Shown here piece by piece: positions 1 through 11,142 of a DNA stretch of 64,000 bases; the stretch's first letter is position 1; every line of letters starts with the position of its first letter. The notes under the pieces were generated by a model. That model saw only the letters and a list, made by a program, of their open reading frames with translations. It made no database searches and was not told the origin of the DNA. The stretch is from Spiroplasma endosymbiont of Lasioglossum villosulum. GTDB lineage: Bacteria; Bacillota_I; Bacilli_A; Mycoplasmatales; VBWQ01. A program made the translations under genes and the position numbers. Location: positions 748,299-812,298 of the forward strand of contig NZ_OZ026539.1 in NCBI RefSeq assembly GCF_964020195.1. Reading direction: 5' to 3'.

Positions 1-20
1 TTACTCTCCTTCTAAAAGGA
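1..20 (-). promoter_or_regulatory. Shine-Dalgarno of a leftward gene starting beyond the left edge
   Basis: Read on the minus strand this stretch contains AGAAGGAGAGTAA, a strong Shine-Dalgarno sequence of the kind used by the genes here, running off the window edge. A leftward gene probably begins just outside the window. Positions 20 to 518 hold no convincing ORF: the sequence is almost pure A/T and presumably carries divergent promoters for that gene and for the thioredoxin gene. Confidence 0.4.
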
Positions 21-518
21 TGCATAAATTATAGTAACCCAAATAACCTGCTCTTAAAAACTTAATATAAACATACTTTAACACATAGGTTTTTACAATT
101 TTTGTTTTTGTGGAAAAATAAATAATATTAAAAATTAAAAAATAACTCTATACCAAACTATTTTTTTGAAATACCATAAATAAATATTAACTCTACACCT
201 TTAAAATTCATTTACATTTATTTATTAAACAGTTTTATAAAATATACTAATAATTTATTTATCCCCTTCTCAAATTGTTTAGTCCTAACCTATATATTTC
301 AGATTATAACAGATATATTCTAAAATTGAAAAGATATTTCTTTAATTTTAAACAAAATAATTTACAATTTTCTTATGAATTTATTCTAAAAAAATTATAA
401 ATATTTATATAGTAATAACTAAAATTAAAAAAATTATTTTATCGTTTAATGTTTTAAAAATTAAAACTAATGATAGAATTAAACCATAAAATAAATTAAA
501 AGAAAAGGTAGTGAACAC

Positions 519-860
519 ATGCATAATGAAAGCAAAATACAACATATTAATTCTATAAAAGAAGTTGAACAACTTTTACAATCAAAAAAAATAACAGTAA
601 TTGATTTTTCAGCAGAATGATGTGGTCCTTGTAAAATGTTAGGGCCGAGATTTGAAAATGTTGCTAATGACGAAAAACACAAAAATATTAATTTTATTAA
701 AGTTGATGTTGACAAAGCTAAAGAACTAGCAAAAGAGTATGAAATTCAATCAATTCCAACATTAATTTATTTTAATAAAGAAGGAAAAGAAGTTAAAAAA
801 ACTTTTGGTTTAGTTTCTGAAAAAGATATGACTAATATTATCGAAGAAATGGGAAAATAA
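519..860 (+). CDS. trxA: thioredoxin
   Basis: Thioredoxin of 113 residues, a cytoplasmic thiol-disulfide reductant. The active site WCGPC lies at about residues 34-38, with its tryptophan encoded by UGA, which fixes genetic code 4. The conserved cis-proline loop follows (QSIPTLIYF, about residue 85), then the GLVSEKD helix region. The start at ATG 519 follows AAAGGTAG. A GTG at 511 is out of frame. A HAD phosphatase gene starts 10 bases downstream and is probably co-transcribed. Length matches ordinary bacterial TrxA. With glycerol oxidase and SOD also in this window it probably belongs to the oxidative-stress response of a peroxide-producing mollicute; that link is inference. Confidence 0.93.
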
Positions 861-870
861 GGTATTTATA

Positions 871-1695
871 ATGGCTATTAAATTAATTGTTCTTGATCTA
901 GATGGAACTTTACTAAAAAGTAGATGAAAAATTCATCCTAAAAATCTAATTGCAATTCAAAAAGCATATCAAAAAAATATTAAAGTTATTATTGCAACAG
1001 GAAGAGCACCAAGTTCAACCATTGATATTGCAAAAGCATGTTTAATGCACGAAAAAACCGGTCATATTATTTGTTATAATGGTGGTAACATCCTTGATAT
1101 TACTAATGATAATAGATTAGATATATTGTATGAAAAATCATTAACAAAAGAGCAAATACAAACAATAGTTAAATTTGCTAATAAAAATAATTTAGCAATG
1201 TGAGGATATAGTACCGATAATAAAACAGGCTTAATTAATCGCAGATCACTAAAAGTTAAAATTATGGAAAATTTTAATAACCTACCAACTAAACAAATTG
1301 ATGAGAATACCGATGAGGGTATGTATAAAATTTTATTATTTTGTAAAAAGAAAAAACAAGTTAATCCAATTTTAGAACAATTAAATACTATAAAAGATTT
1401 AGAACTTGCTACTTCTTCTCATAGTGTTATCGAAATTAATCCAATTGGTGTTAATAAAGCTGCTGCTGTACAATTTTTATGCAAAAAATGAAATATTACT
1501 CCTGACCAAGTACTAGCTTGTGGTGATGGTATGAATGATTATAAATTAATAAAGTGGGCTAAATATGGTATTGCAATGCAAAATGCTCATCCTAATTTAA
1601 AAGAAATAGCATATGATGTTACTAGTAAAAATACTTGTGGTGGTGTTGCAAAAGCTATCGATAAATATGTATTTCCTAAATCAGAGTTTGAATAA
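871..1695 (+). CDS. Cof-type HAD-superfamily sugar-phosphate phosphatase
   Basis: HAD-IIB (Cof) hydrolase of 274 residues. Motif I is DLDGTLL at residues 9-15, with the nucleophile aspartate and the general acid two residues on. Motif II falls in the ATGRAPS region near residue 50, and motif IV is CGDGMNDYKL near the C-terminus. Cof proteins dephosphorylate small phosphometabolites such as sugar phosphates or flavin mononucleotide; the substrate cannot be read from sequence. The gene follows trxA by 10 bases. Several tryptophans are UGA-coded. A second, distant paralogue lies at 45494-46321. Confidence 0.88.
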
Positions 1696-1768
1696 ATAAT
1701 AGTTTAATTTTCTAATATAATTTATTATTAAATAAATATTTTTCAAATTTACATTCTTTTAATATAAA

Positions 1769-3031
1769 CTAACTATTCATTGAATTATTAAAAGTAGTTT
1801 TATCTAATACTATAGAAAAAGTAAGACTATCATTATAAAAAAATGAATCTTCACCAATTCAAAATTTAATATAAATACCAGAAAAATCATGTCAAATAAA
1901 AACAGATGAATTAATATATGCATGTCACATAAAACCACTTACAGAAAAATTATTTTGAATTTTAGCAGAATTATCAATCGCTTCTGTTATATCTTTTGTG
2001 CTAATTTTAATATTATGTTTTTGAGTACTTTGACTTGAATCACCAGCAGAAATAAAAGAATTATTATCAAAGCTTATACTAGGAAATAAAGTAGTAAAGT
2101 CATCCCAAGATTTAGCATAGTTAGTTCAATTTGAAAATATATTTTTTTGCTCACTATTATAAACATTTGTAGAATCTGTTCCATTATAATTAGTAGTATA
2201 ATTAAAATTTACATTTTGTGTAATATTATCATTATCAAAAATATAGTTTAATGAATAGTTTTTGTCGCTAATATTAAATGGTAGATTATAAATAAAATTA
2301 TAAATATCTTTATTATCAATAATTAAATCAATAATTTTAGTAACTAATTCATTATTAATTTGTTCTTTTAAACTACTTTGACTAATAAAATAATTAGCTA
2401 ATTATTGAGCAATCGTTCTATCAATTTTATTAGATAATGTTGCTTTAGCAATATAATATAGACCCAATGTTTCACTTAAATTATCACTATGTTCAACTTT
2501 ATCAGCACCTGCTTGTTGTGAAATATCAATGTGTTTTTCAATTCCACCTTGCTGAATTAACTTTCAATCTTGATTATCACCACTAAAATAAGAAGTACTA
2601 TATTTACTTTTATTATATGGATTATATGTATCTTTAATAGTAGTTACTTTTTTAGTATTATTCATTTCTTGTTTAGTATTTTCAATATCTGATTTATCTT
2701 TATCAGGAACAATGACTTTGGTATTATAAACTAGATTACCTGTTGTATCTACTAAAAAAGTATTTTGAGCATTGGCAAAAGTATAATTTTTTAATGCTGA
2801 AGTATCATAACTGTAAAACTTATAATCAGTTATTGATTGGTTAGTAATTCAATCACTAGTATCTAAAACATTTCATTGATTATTAAATAATGAATTTGTA
2901 GAATTCTTTATTGATGATTTATTTGTTAAGCTACTGTTATTAACAATATTATCATTAATACTATTAATAATAGTATTACTTGTTAAAATTAATGTTGTTA
3001 ATGTACTTAATGTCATTAGTAATTGTTTCAT
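1769..3031 (-). pseudogene. secreted Spiroplasma surface protein interrupted by an in-frame stop
   Basis: Starting at ATG 3031 the reading frame has a hydrophobic, threonine-rich signal peptide (MKQLLMTLSTLTTLILTS) without a lipobox cysteine, followed by an Asn/Ser/Thr-rich extracellular-type region. After 209 codons there is a single in-frame TAA at 2404-2402. The same frame then continues open for a further 210 codons to a TAG at 1771-1769, coding plausible protein with UGA tryptophans. The stop sits inside an 18-bp perfect palindrome (2389-2406). No family is recognised. Either this is a recent nonsense pseudogene, or two halves are expressed separately, or the base is wrong. No obvious start with a Shine-Dalgarno sequence precedes the second half. 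Confidence 0.6.
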
Positions 3032-3234
3032 TCATATACCTACCTTTTAAATAATACAATTTTAATAATTAGATATCTTTTTATATATACTCATTAAAAT
3101 TATAACGATATTGAACTTATATAGTTATTTATAATATAACACAAATTTTTCTTATTTTTTTAATAAAATCTCATTTAAAAATGTCTAAAAATTAACCTAA
3201 TATTTGGAATTAAGTTAATAATAAAAAAATATAT

Positions 3235-3240
3235 TATAAT
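3235..3240 (+). promoter_or_regulatory. -10 element upstream of the glycerol operon
   Basis: A perfect TATAAT lies 58 bases before the glpO start, in the intergenic region separating glpO from the leftward secreted-protein gene. No clean -35 box sits at the ideal spacing. A TTGGAA lies about 25 bases upstream, which is too far for a standard promoter. Confidence 0.4.
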
Positions 3241-3298
3241 TAAACTATACACAGATAGAACTTTTGTTCTTAATGATGTTTAGAGAGAGGTGAAAGTA

Positions 3299-4411
3299 AT
3301 GGAATTTGATTTTGATGTTATTACTATTGGTGCTGGTGTTATTGGTGCTGCTATTAGTGATGAATTATCAAAAAGAAACTTAAAAGTAGTTATTTTAGAA
3401 AAAAATTTAAGAATTGCCCAAGAAACATCAGAAGGAAATTCTGGAGTCATTCATGGTGGATTTGATCCAACACCAGGAAAACTAAATGCTAAATTAAATC
3501 TAGAGGGCAGAAAATTATATGAAAATGATTGATTTAAAAATTTAGATTTTCCATGAAAAAAAATTGATTCTTTAATACTTGCTTTTAGCAAAGAAGAAAA
3601 CTCAGAAATACAAACATTATATGCACGCGGTATTACTAATGGTCTTGCTAAAAAAGAATTATCAATATTAACAAGAGAAGAAGTAATTTCATTAGAACCT
3701 AATGTTAATCCAAAAGTTACTAGTGCACTACTTTGTTTTGCTTCATATGCTGTTGATCCAGTATTATTAACACAATCTTTAATTAATCGCATGATTAAAA
3801 ATAAAGGACAACTAAAAGTTGATCATCAAGTAATTAATATTGAAACATTAAATTCAGGTTTTCGAGTTACTTGTTTAAATAAGCAAAAAAAAGTAACTTT
3901 TACTTCAAAATATATTATTAATGCTGCTGGTCATTATGCTGATGATATTGCAAAGTTAATAAATTGTCAAGATTTCACTTTAAAAACTAGAAGAGGACAG
4001 TATTGTATTCTTGAAAAAACCGAAAATCATATTATAAATAATCACATTCTATTTATGATACCTACTATTCATGGTAAAGGAGTAATAGTTGCCCCAATGC
4101 TTGATGGTCATATCTTGGTGGGTCCTACTTCTCATGAAAATGTACCGAAAAGTGATACTAGATTAATTACAATTGAAGATATTGAACTTATTAATAAAAT
4201 TGGTCTAAAAATTATTCCAACTTTAAATATTAATAAAACTTGTAAAGTAATTAGTGGTTCACGAGCAATTTGTGTTGAAACTGATGATTTTTTCATAAAA
4301 TTTGCTAGTAATAATCCTAACTTTATTAATGTTGCTGGTATTAAATCACCAGGTCTAAGTTCAGCACCAGCAATTGCTTTACTAGTAGCAAATATGATAA
4401 AAAATATTTAA
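3299..4411 (+). CDS. glpO: FAD-dependent glycerol-3-phosphate oxidase (DAO family)
   Basis: Type II glycerol-3-phosphate oxidase/dehydrogenase of 370 residues, about the size of mycoplasma GlpO. It oxidises glycerol 3-phosphate to dihydroxyacetone phosphate; in mollicutes the flavin is reoxidised by O2, giving H2O2. The N-terminal dinucleotide-binding motif is IGAGVIGAAI (residues 9-18), followed by EGNSGVIHGG, typical of the family. The C-terminus has VAGIKSPGLSSAPA. The start at ATG 3299 follows GAGAGAGGTG; an in-frame GTG at 3290 lies inside that Shine-Dalgarno and is less likely. It is first in an operon with glpF (18 bases on) and glpK, so its substrate is made next door. Peroxide release by GlpO is a known virulence trait in mycoplasmas; whether it acts so here is unknown. 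Confidence 0.9.
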
Positions 4412-4429
4412 TTTAAGGAGGAAAATATT

Positions 4430-5203
4430 ATGTCAGAAGTCTCACAAGTAATTATTGGTGAACTATTTGGCACATTTATCCTAATTTTACTAGGAAATTG
4501 TGTTGTTGCTAACGTTTTATTAAAAAAAACAAATGGAGAAAATAGCGGTTGGCTTGTTATTTGTACTGGATGAGGATTTGCTGTTGCTATTGCTGCAATG
4601 TTAAGTGGAATTTCAGGAGCACATTTAAATCCAGCTGTTACTATTGGATTATGAGTTGCTAATAAAAAAACAGCTTTTATTGGGGAAAACTTCCTTTATA
4701 TTCCATTTTATATTTTATTTCAATTTTTAGGTGCAATGTTAGGACAATTAGTTGTTTACTTAGCATATTTTAAACAATATAACATTACTGAAGATAATAA
4801 TAAAATTTTAGCAACTTTTGCAACAGCCCCAGCCGAACGTAGTTATATTTGAAATACTATAACAGAAATTATTGGAACATTTATGCTAGTTATGATTGTT
4901 TGTGCTACTATTGGTATTAAAAATTTAGTTATTAATTATAAAATATTTAATAGTGGTTCTGCGTTTATTACTGGACCTGCGACTGTTGGTATTGGTGTTA
5001 TGGTTATTGGACTTGCTATTGGTGGACCAACAGGTTTTGCTATTAATCCAGCTCGAGATTTAGGACCAAGAATTATTCATGCTATTTTACCAATAGCAAA
5101 TAAAGGAAGTTCTGATTGAAAATATGCTCCAGTGCCTGTTATTGGACCAATTTTAGGAGCAATTATTGCTGGTGGTTTAATTCAAGTAATTGAAATACTT
5201 TAA
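4430..5203 (+). CDS. glpF: glycerol uptake facilitator (aquaglyceroporin)
   Basis: MIP-family channel of 257 residues that lets glycerol diffuse across the membrane. Both pore-lining NPA boxes are visible: SGAHLNPAVT in the first half and FAINPARDLGPR in the second. The aspartate after the second NPA is the signature of glycerol facilitators rather than strict water channels. Six membrane segments fit the hydrophobic pattern. The Shine-Dalgarno AAGGAGG is at 4415-4421. It sits between the oxidase and the kinase of the same pathway, with glpK 25 bases downstream. Confidence 0.95.
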
Positions 5204-5228
5204 TAAAAGTACAGAAAGGATAAATAAT

Positions 5229-6797
5229 ATGTCAGAAGAAAAAAAATATATTATGGCATTAGATGAAGGTACATCTAGTTGTCGTACTTTAATTATTGAT
5301 AAAGAAGGAAAAATTACTGGTATCCATCAAATTGATATACCTCAGCACTACCCCCCTCAATCAGGTTGAGTTGAACATGATGCACTTGGAATTTGAAATA
5401 ATCAATTAACAACAATGCAACAAGCTTTAAATAAAAGTAATATTAAATCTAATCAAATTGAAGCAATTGGTATTACTAATCAACGTGAAACAACAGTAGT
5501 ATGAAATCGTGATACAGGTTTACCAATTTATAACGCTATTGTTTGACAAGATCGCAGAACAGCAGATTACTGTGAAGAGTTAACAAAAAAAGGATGAAAA
5601 GAAAAAATTCATAAAAAAACCGGCTTACTAATTGATTCTTATTTTTCTGCTACTAAAATAAAATGAATTTTAGATAATGTTAAAAATGCACGTGAATTAG
5701 CAAAAAAAGGAAAACTAGCTTTTGGTACTATTGATAGTTGATTAATTTATAAAATGACAAATGGTATTGAAAATAATGTTGAAAAAACTAAACATGTTAT
5801 TGATATTACAAATGCTTCACGAACAATGTTATTCAACATTAATACTAAAAAATGAGATGAAGAATTACTAGAATTATTTGATATTCCTAAAAATATGCTA
5901 CCAGAAGTAGTTCCCAGTTCAGGTAAAATTGGAACTACTTATAAAGGAATGTTATTCCAAAATGATGAGCAAGAAATTCCTATTACTGCTGCAATTGGTG
6001 ATCAACAAGCTGCATTATTTGGTCAATTATGTTTAACACCTGGTGAAATCAAAAATACTTATGGTACTGGTTGTTTTATTTTAATGAACATTGGAAATAC
6101 TCCTCTTTTTTCAAAACAAGGTTTACTAACCACTATTGCTTATCAAATATCAGGCGAAGAACCAGTTTTTGCTTTAGAAGGTTCAGTTTTTATTGCAGGA
6201 GCTGCTGTTCAATTTTTACGTGATCAATTACGAATGTTATATCGTTCCGATGAAAGTCTATGATATTCACAAATTGTTGATCCTAAAGAAGAACAACGTA
6301 TTTATGTAGTACCTGCTTTTGTTGGTTTGGGTGCCCCTTATTGAGATTCAACAGCACGTGGTGCTATATTTGGTTTAGAACGTGGTACGAAACGTGAACA
6401 TATTGTTAAAGGTACCATTGAATCATTAGTTTATCAGTCACAAGATGTTATTCTGGCAATGCAAGCAGATGTTAAATTAAATAAAGATTTAAAAGATTTA
6501 AAAATTAAGATTAAAGTTGATGGTGGAGCAAGTAATAATTCATATATTATGCAATTCCAAAGTGACATTAGTCGTACTAATTTAATTAAACCTAAAAATA
6601 CTGAGACTACAGCAATGGGTACTGCTTACTTAGCAGGACTTGCAATTGGATTTTGAAATATTAATGATATTAAAAAAATAAATAAAATTGAAAAAGAATA
6701 TAAACCAATGATGACAGAAAAAAAAGCAGAAACTTTTTATAAGGGTTGACAAGAAGCAGTTAAAAGAACACGTGGTTGAACTACTTCTATTAAATAA
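5229..6797 (+). CDS. glpK: glycerol kinase
   Basis: FGGY-family kinase of 522 residues, slightly longer than the usual 500. It phosphorylates glycerol entering through GlpF, trapping it as glycerol 3-phosphate for GlpO or for lipid synthesis. Hallmarks are the N-terminal phosphate loop [11 protein letters not shown], the substrate loop [10 protein letters not shown], the IWQDRR-like segment [21 protein letters not shown], and the C-terminal [16 protein letters not shown] with the adenosine motif. The start codon follows GAAAGGATAAATAAT. Last gene of the operon, closed by a strong bidirectional terminator at 6817-6852. Confidence 0.96.
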
Positions 6798-6816
6798 AAA
6801 TAACTGAATTGACAGT

Positions 6817-6852
6817 ATAAAATAATTAAGTAAATTTACTTAATTATTTTAT
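6817..6852. terminator. bidirectional intrinsic terminator after glpK
   Basis: A perfect 36-bp palindrome centred on AAATTT, flanked by a T-run on the plus side and an A-rich run on the other. It lies between the convergent glpK and coiled-coil genes, so it can end both transcripts. Confidence 0.8.
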
Positions 6853-6868
6853 TTTGTTTTTTTAGTTG

Positions 6869-9145
6869 TTAAGAATATAAATCTAATTCATCAATTAAAG
6901 TAAATACTACTCCAGAAAACTCTTGTGAAATATCTGAAGAAGAATCATTATTATCAAAGAATAAAACATCAAAATTAACTTGAATATAATATTGTCGTTT
7001 TTTGCCATTATCATAATCGTCATATTGATTATTAAATTGAATATTTCCAACTCCATATAAATATAAACTAGAATATCAATCTTTTACTGCTTTTTTAGAA
7101 ATACGACATTTAATACCTGAATCATTTAAATATTTTTCAATAACAAAGAATAATTTATTAAAATAAGTATTATTTAATTCAGAAAGAATTTTAACATTTT
7201 TTATCTTATTAGTATCATCTGAACTAGGTATAGTAGTATATTGAGGTCAATAACCATTATCAGCATTTACTCATAATCCTCAAAATTGTGTATGATAATT
7301 AGTTCAATAACTAGCTGCAAATGTTTCAACTATAATTTTACTTGCAAAATGAGGTTCGCTTAATAATATAGGTAATGGTCTAACATTTTGAATCATTGAT
7401 GCTACTGCTGCATATCGACCTTCAGCACGTCAAATTGCAAGATATTTATTATTTTTTCTATCATTTCAAAATTCTGTGGGTATTGCTTTTCTTAAAATAC
7501 CAGTTGCTGCTCTTTTTTGTTCTTCGGCATCATATTTATAATTAATTTTAACTATAAAATTTAATTCTTCTTTTACTTTACTATTTTTTGTTGGTTTAAT
7601 TTTTATTTTTAATTCTTTTCCTTGTACAATATCATTAGTACTTAAATTTTCAAATTCAATTTTGTAATCTTCATTAATAACAGCGCTAGGATAAAGATTT
7701 TTTATTTTATTAGCAATCATTTCTCTAATACTATTAGTACTATTAAATTCTTCAATTGTGGTTACCTTTGTAATAGTAAATTCACCAATAACTTCTTCTT
7801 TAGAACAAATATTATTGTTACTATTATTATTTATCTTTTCTTCTAAATCTATTTTTTCTTTTTTTATTTGTTCAAGTTTTGATTGAATTTTAATTATTTT
7901 TTCTTGAAGTTCTTTTTTTCAAGTTCTTTTTTATTATTTTCTAAAAGTTCTTTTTCTAAATCTTTTTGTTTTTGTTCTAAATCTTTAATTTCTTTATCAA
8001 TTTTAGCTGCTTTATCATAATCAGCATCTTTTACAAATTGTTCTTTTTCTTTAATTAAATTATTTTTATTATTTTCTAATTCACTTAACTTATCTTTAAT
8101 TTCTTGACTATTAGTATTATTATTATTTATTTTTGCTTCTAATTCTTTAATTTGTTTATTCTTTTCTTCAATATTTTTGTTTAATTTCTCAATTTCTTTC
8201 ATAGATTTATCATTATTATAATTTAGAAGTTGATCCATTTTTTTATTAATTGTTTCACAACATTGACTATTATCATTTTTTTCATTAGATTGACAATTAT
8301 CAAGTTTTTCATTTATTTCTTTTAATTGCTCTTGTAAAATTTGACAATTAATTAAATGAATCTTATTTTTTTTCTTTTATTAAAATTTCCAATTGTTTTT
8401 TAACACTATTGATTTGTTTTTCAATAGCTTCTTTTTCTTCTATATTAGCTTCTAAGTCCTCTAATGACTCTGGATCATTTTTAATATTTTGAATTTCTTT
8501 TTCCTTTTCATTTAATTTCTTTTCAAGTCTTTCTAATTTCTCTTTTAATAATTCAATTTTAGGATTAGGTTTTATTTCATTATTATCTTTTTCATTTAAT
8601 TGTTTTCTTAATTTTTCAATTTCTTTATTAGCTTCTTCTAACTTATTTTTTAGTTCTTGTAATTTTTCATTATCACTACAGTTTTTAATTTCTTCTTTTA
8701 ATTTAGATACTTCTTTATTAACTTCTTCTAACTTAGACTCTACTTCTTCTTTAGCCTTACTAGTTTCATCTAATTTAGATTGAACTTCCTCTTTTTCTTT
8801 ACTTATATTTTCTTTTTCTTTATTAACTTCTTCTAACTTAGACTCTACTTCTTCTTTAGCCTTACTAGTTTCATCTAATTTAGATTGAACTTCCTCTTTT
8901 TCTTTACTTATATTTTCTTTTTCTTTATTCGCTTCTTCTAATTTAATTTCTAATTCTTTTATTTTTTCATTATCATTAGCATTATCAATTTCTTTATTAG
9001 CTTCTTCTAACTTAGACTCTACTTCTTCTTTAGCCTTACTAGTTTCATCTAATTTAGATTGAACTTCCTCTTTTTCTTGAGTAATTTTTTCTAGTTGCTT
9101 TTGTAAATCTTCTATAGAAATATTTTCTTCATCACTAGTATACAT
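6869..9145 (-). pseudogene. long coiled-coil protein with C-terminal globular domain, split by two frameshifts
   Basis: Frame 1 runs from ATG 9145 (Shine-Dalgarno GAAGGAG) to a stop at 8363 and encodes about 260 residues of almost uninterrupted heptad coiled coil, including a 35-residue tandem repeat. A second frame (about 8350 to 7894) continues the coiled coil. Frame 1 resumes from about 7900 to TAA 6871-6869 with a Trp- and Tyr-rich globular domain of some 330 residues. The first switch is explained by one extra base in the A8 run just before 8363. The second is explained by one missing base near an A7 run at about 7915. Together the pieces make one protein of about 758 residues with no signal peptide or membrane helix: a cytoskeletal or filament-like protein. 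No known family is recognised. It may be a pseudogene, a phase-variable gene or one rescued by slippage. Confidence 0.6.
8711..9085 (-). repeat. 105-bp in-frame tandem repeat inside the coiled-coil gene
   Basis: Two perfect or nearly perfect 105-bp units lie at 8711-8815 and 8816-8920, with a further partial copy near 8990-9085. Each encodes 35 residues, exactly five heptads, around KEEVQSKLDETSKAKEEVES. The unit length keeps both the reading frame and the coiled-coil phase, so copy number can vary without breaking the structure. Confidence 0.8.
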
Positions 9146-9413
9146 TGATTTTTTCTCCTTCTATATATGTTAAAAATAACATTTTTTATAATCTGATTTT
9201 TAATTAAATTTAAAAATAAAAATATCAGAATAGTTCTAATTTATATTAGTAGTTTCCTTGTACCAATATTAAGATTCATCAAAAATATAATTTTTTTAAT
9301 TTTATTTAATATAAACAATTGTAAATTTAAAAAAGTATAAAATAATATTGAATTATATGGTATTTTGATTAAATCCCAATTTAAATTTATAATTGAAAAA
9401 ATAAATATACAAT

Positions 9414-9449
9414 AAAAAAAGTACTTTAATTTACTAAAATACTTTTTTT
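9414..9449. terminator. hairpin terminator in the 9146-9520 gap
   Basis: A7-GTA-CTTTA is followed by TAAAA-TACTTTTTTT, giving a stem with A- and T-runs at its ends that can act in either direction. The rest of 9146-9520 is A/T-rich with no ORF and presumably also carries the promoter of the leftward coiled-coil gene. Confidence 0.5.
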
Positions 9450-9502
9450 GATTTATTAAATTTCAAAATCACATAATTATATAATATAGAAATATTATTA
9501 TA

Positions 9503-9534
9503 CATTTACTATATACTGTTTTATATAGTAAATG
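9503..9534 (-). terminator. hairpin overlapping the end of the membrane-protein frame
   Basis: Arms CATTTACTATATA (9503-9515) and TATATAGTAAATG (9522-9534) form a 13-bp perfect stem with a 6-base loop. It covers the final TAA (9523-9521) of the extended reading frame described for the neighbouring gene. No long T-run follows, so termination activity is uncertain. Confidence 0.4.
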
Positions 9535-9688
9535 AGCGTGGCTTTGAAAGAAATGATTGTTCAAACTCTGTTTTAAGAATTGAACTACTAATTCCACCAT
9601 CCAAAGAATTTGTACCCTCACAATAGTTATTGAATGTTCCATAGTTATTTCTTGGCTTAGTAGTAGATCCAAAATTACTATCTACTTT
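9521..9688 (-). other. open in-frame extension beyond the stop of the 9689 gene
   Basis: Immediately after the TAG at 9691-9689 the same frame stays open for 55 codons (KVDSNFGSTTKPRNNYGTFN and onward) to TAA 9523-9521, where a hairpin is placed. Its Ser/Asn/Gly-rich composition continues the protein-like character of the gene. This suggests that the TAG is a recent nonsense change, or is read through, rather than the original terminus. Confidence 0.45.
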
Positions 9689-10876
9689 CTACTCTTCAAC
9701 AGCATCAAAAAATTCTTCATCACTTTCAAAAGATAGTTTTGATTTTTCAAAATTTCATTCTTCTTCATTACATAATTGTCCAATAACACTAGAAAATTCT
9801 TCAATACTTTCTAATTCACTAAAAACATCTATTAAACAAGAATCATTAATAGAGGATTGACATGATGTTACTGATTGTTCAATATTACCATTATTTTGTT
9901 GATAACCAGTTCATCTTTTAATAGTATCTATAACAGTACTCAGTTTTGGAAGAAATGGTATTCCTTCTTTATTAACCATACAATTAAGTAAAGATGAAAC
10001 TAGAGAAAGAGTTATACCACCAATAACTTTTGGAGCATCTGTTGACAGTTTTTTTCAAGTAAATTCTTGATTAGATATATAATTCTCAGTACCTCATGTT
10101 ATAGCCATTGATATTGGTGGTATAAAAAATAATGGTAAAATATTTTTATAAAAAAAATTACTATTTTCATCACTATTTTGTTCACTATTAAGAAGTTGAT
10201 TTTCTATATCATTAATATTGTTATTAAATAAACTTTTAACTTTTTCTCAACCTAATTTTATTACTTTTTCTATCCTAGAAATGATTGCACCATGAAAAGT
10301 CATATTTAACACATAACTAATAAATTCAATAGTTGTCTGTTCAAGAATTTCCATTGAAATTCAACTATTTAAAATATTATTAGAAGCTCTATCCAAAATT
10401 ACACCAGAATAACTTAAAAATAATAAGAAAGGAATAACTTTTATTATTTCTTTTCCTACATTAATATTATTTTCATTGTTTTTTCATTTATCTATAACTC
10501 AATTTTCAATATTTTCGATTGAATCAAAAATAAAAGGTTCAATAGCTGTATCACAACCAATAAGTATACCACTAAATATCAAACTATCCTTAATAGTTTG
10601 TCAATTTCATGGTGTTTTAGCAACAGTAGTACTAATTATCATTTGAGCAGTGATATTACCAGAAAGAGCAACAATAAAAGTAATATTTTTACCTAAAAGT
10701 TTAGTTATTTTTGATAAATATTTGTTTTCTTTAATAGCAGTTTCTTCAAAAATAGATATTGTACTACTATTAGATATGCTAGAAAAATCACCACTTGAAC
10801 CCAATAAACTTATTGCACTATCATCAGACATTCTACGAATATTAGGATTTTGATTACCTATAAATAAAGGAGACAT
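9689..10876 (-). CDS. multi-pass membrane protein of unknown function
   Basis: About 395 residues. The N-terminus is polar and serine-rich (residues 1-50), followed by several hydrophobic helices (for example ITFIVALSGNITAQMI and VIPFLLFLSYSGVIL), a polar loop rich in Asn/Glu, two further hydrophobic helices, and an acidic C-terminus. No family is recognised. ATG 10876 is preferred because AAAGAAG precedes it; an in-frame ATG at 10894 adds six residues but lacks a Shine-Dalgarno. The frame ends at TAG and remains open afterwards (see 9521-9688), so the product may be truncated. Confidence 0.7.
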
Positions 10877-10918
10877 TTTAAACACTTCTTTCATATATAA
10901 TAATATTTTTTTTAAGTT

Positions 10919-10944
10919 GCTACTTTTTTAAAATAAAAAGTAGC
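10919..10944 (-). terminator. hairpin downstream of the broken lipoprotein gene
   Basis: GCTACTTTTT (10919-10928) pairs with AAAAAGTAGC (10935-10944) around a 6-base loop. It lies between two leftward genes and is the likeliest end of the upstream transcript. Confidence 0.45.
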
Positions 10945-11142
10945 TTCCAGTAATATAATTATTATGTGAAACTACTTCTTTTAGTCGCATATATTATTTA
11001 ACCTAAAAAGGTATGAAAAAATAATAGTATGTGTTTTATAACTTGTCTATATTTTTTTAATTTTTTTAAAACAAAAATAGTTATAAAAGTAATTTTTATT
11101 ATTAATTTTTATCTTTTCAAAAAGGAACTAAAAATTTATTAA

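Noticed and set aside
479..715. Leftward ORF opposite trxA
   Set aside because: Antisense shadow of the thioredoxin gene; no Shine-Dalgarno and composition is complementary to a real gene.
3451..3792. Leftward ORF within glpO
   Set aside because: Entirely inside the opposite strand of the intact glpO gene.
9469..9672. 67-codon leftward ORF
   Set aside because: It is out of frame with the membrane-protein extension that better explains the region, and its product is hydrophobic noise over a hairpin.
10650..10853. Rightward ORF opposite the leftward membrane-protein gene
   Set aside because: Shadow frame with no ribosome-binding site.
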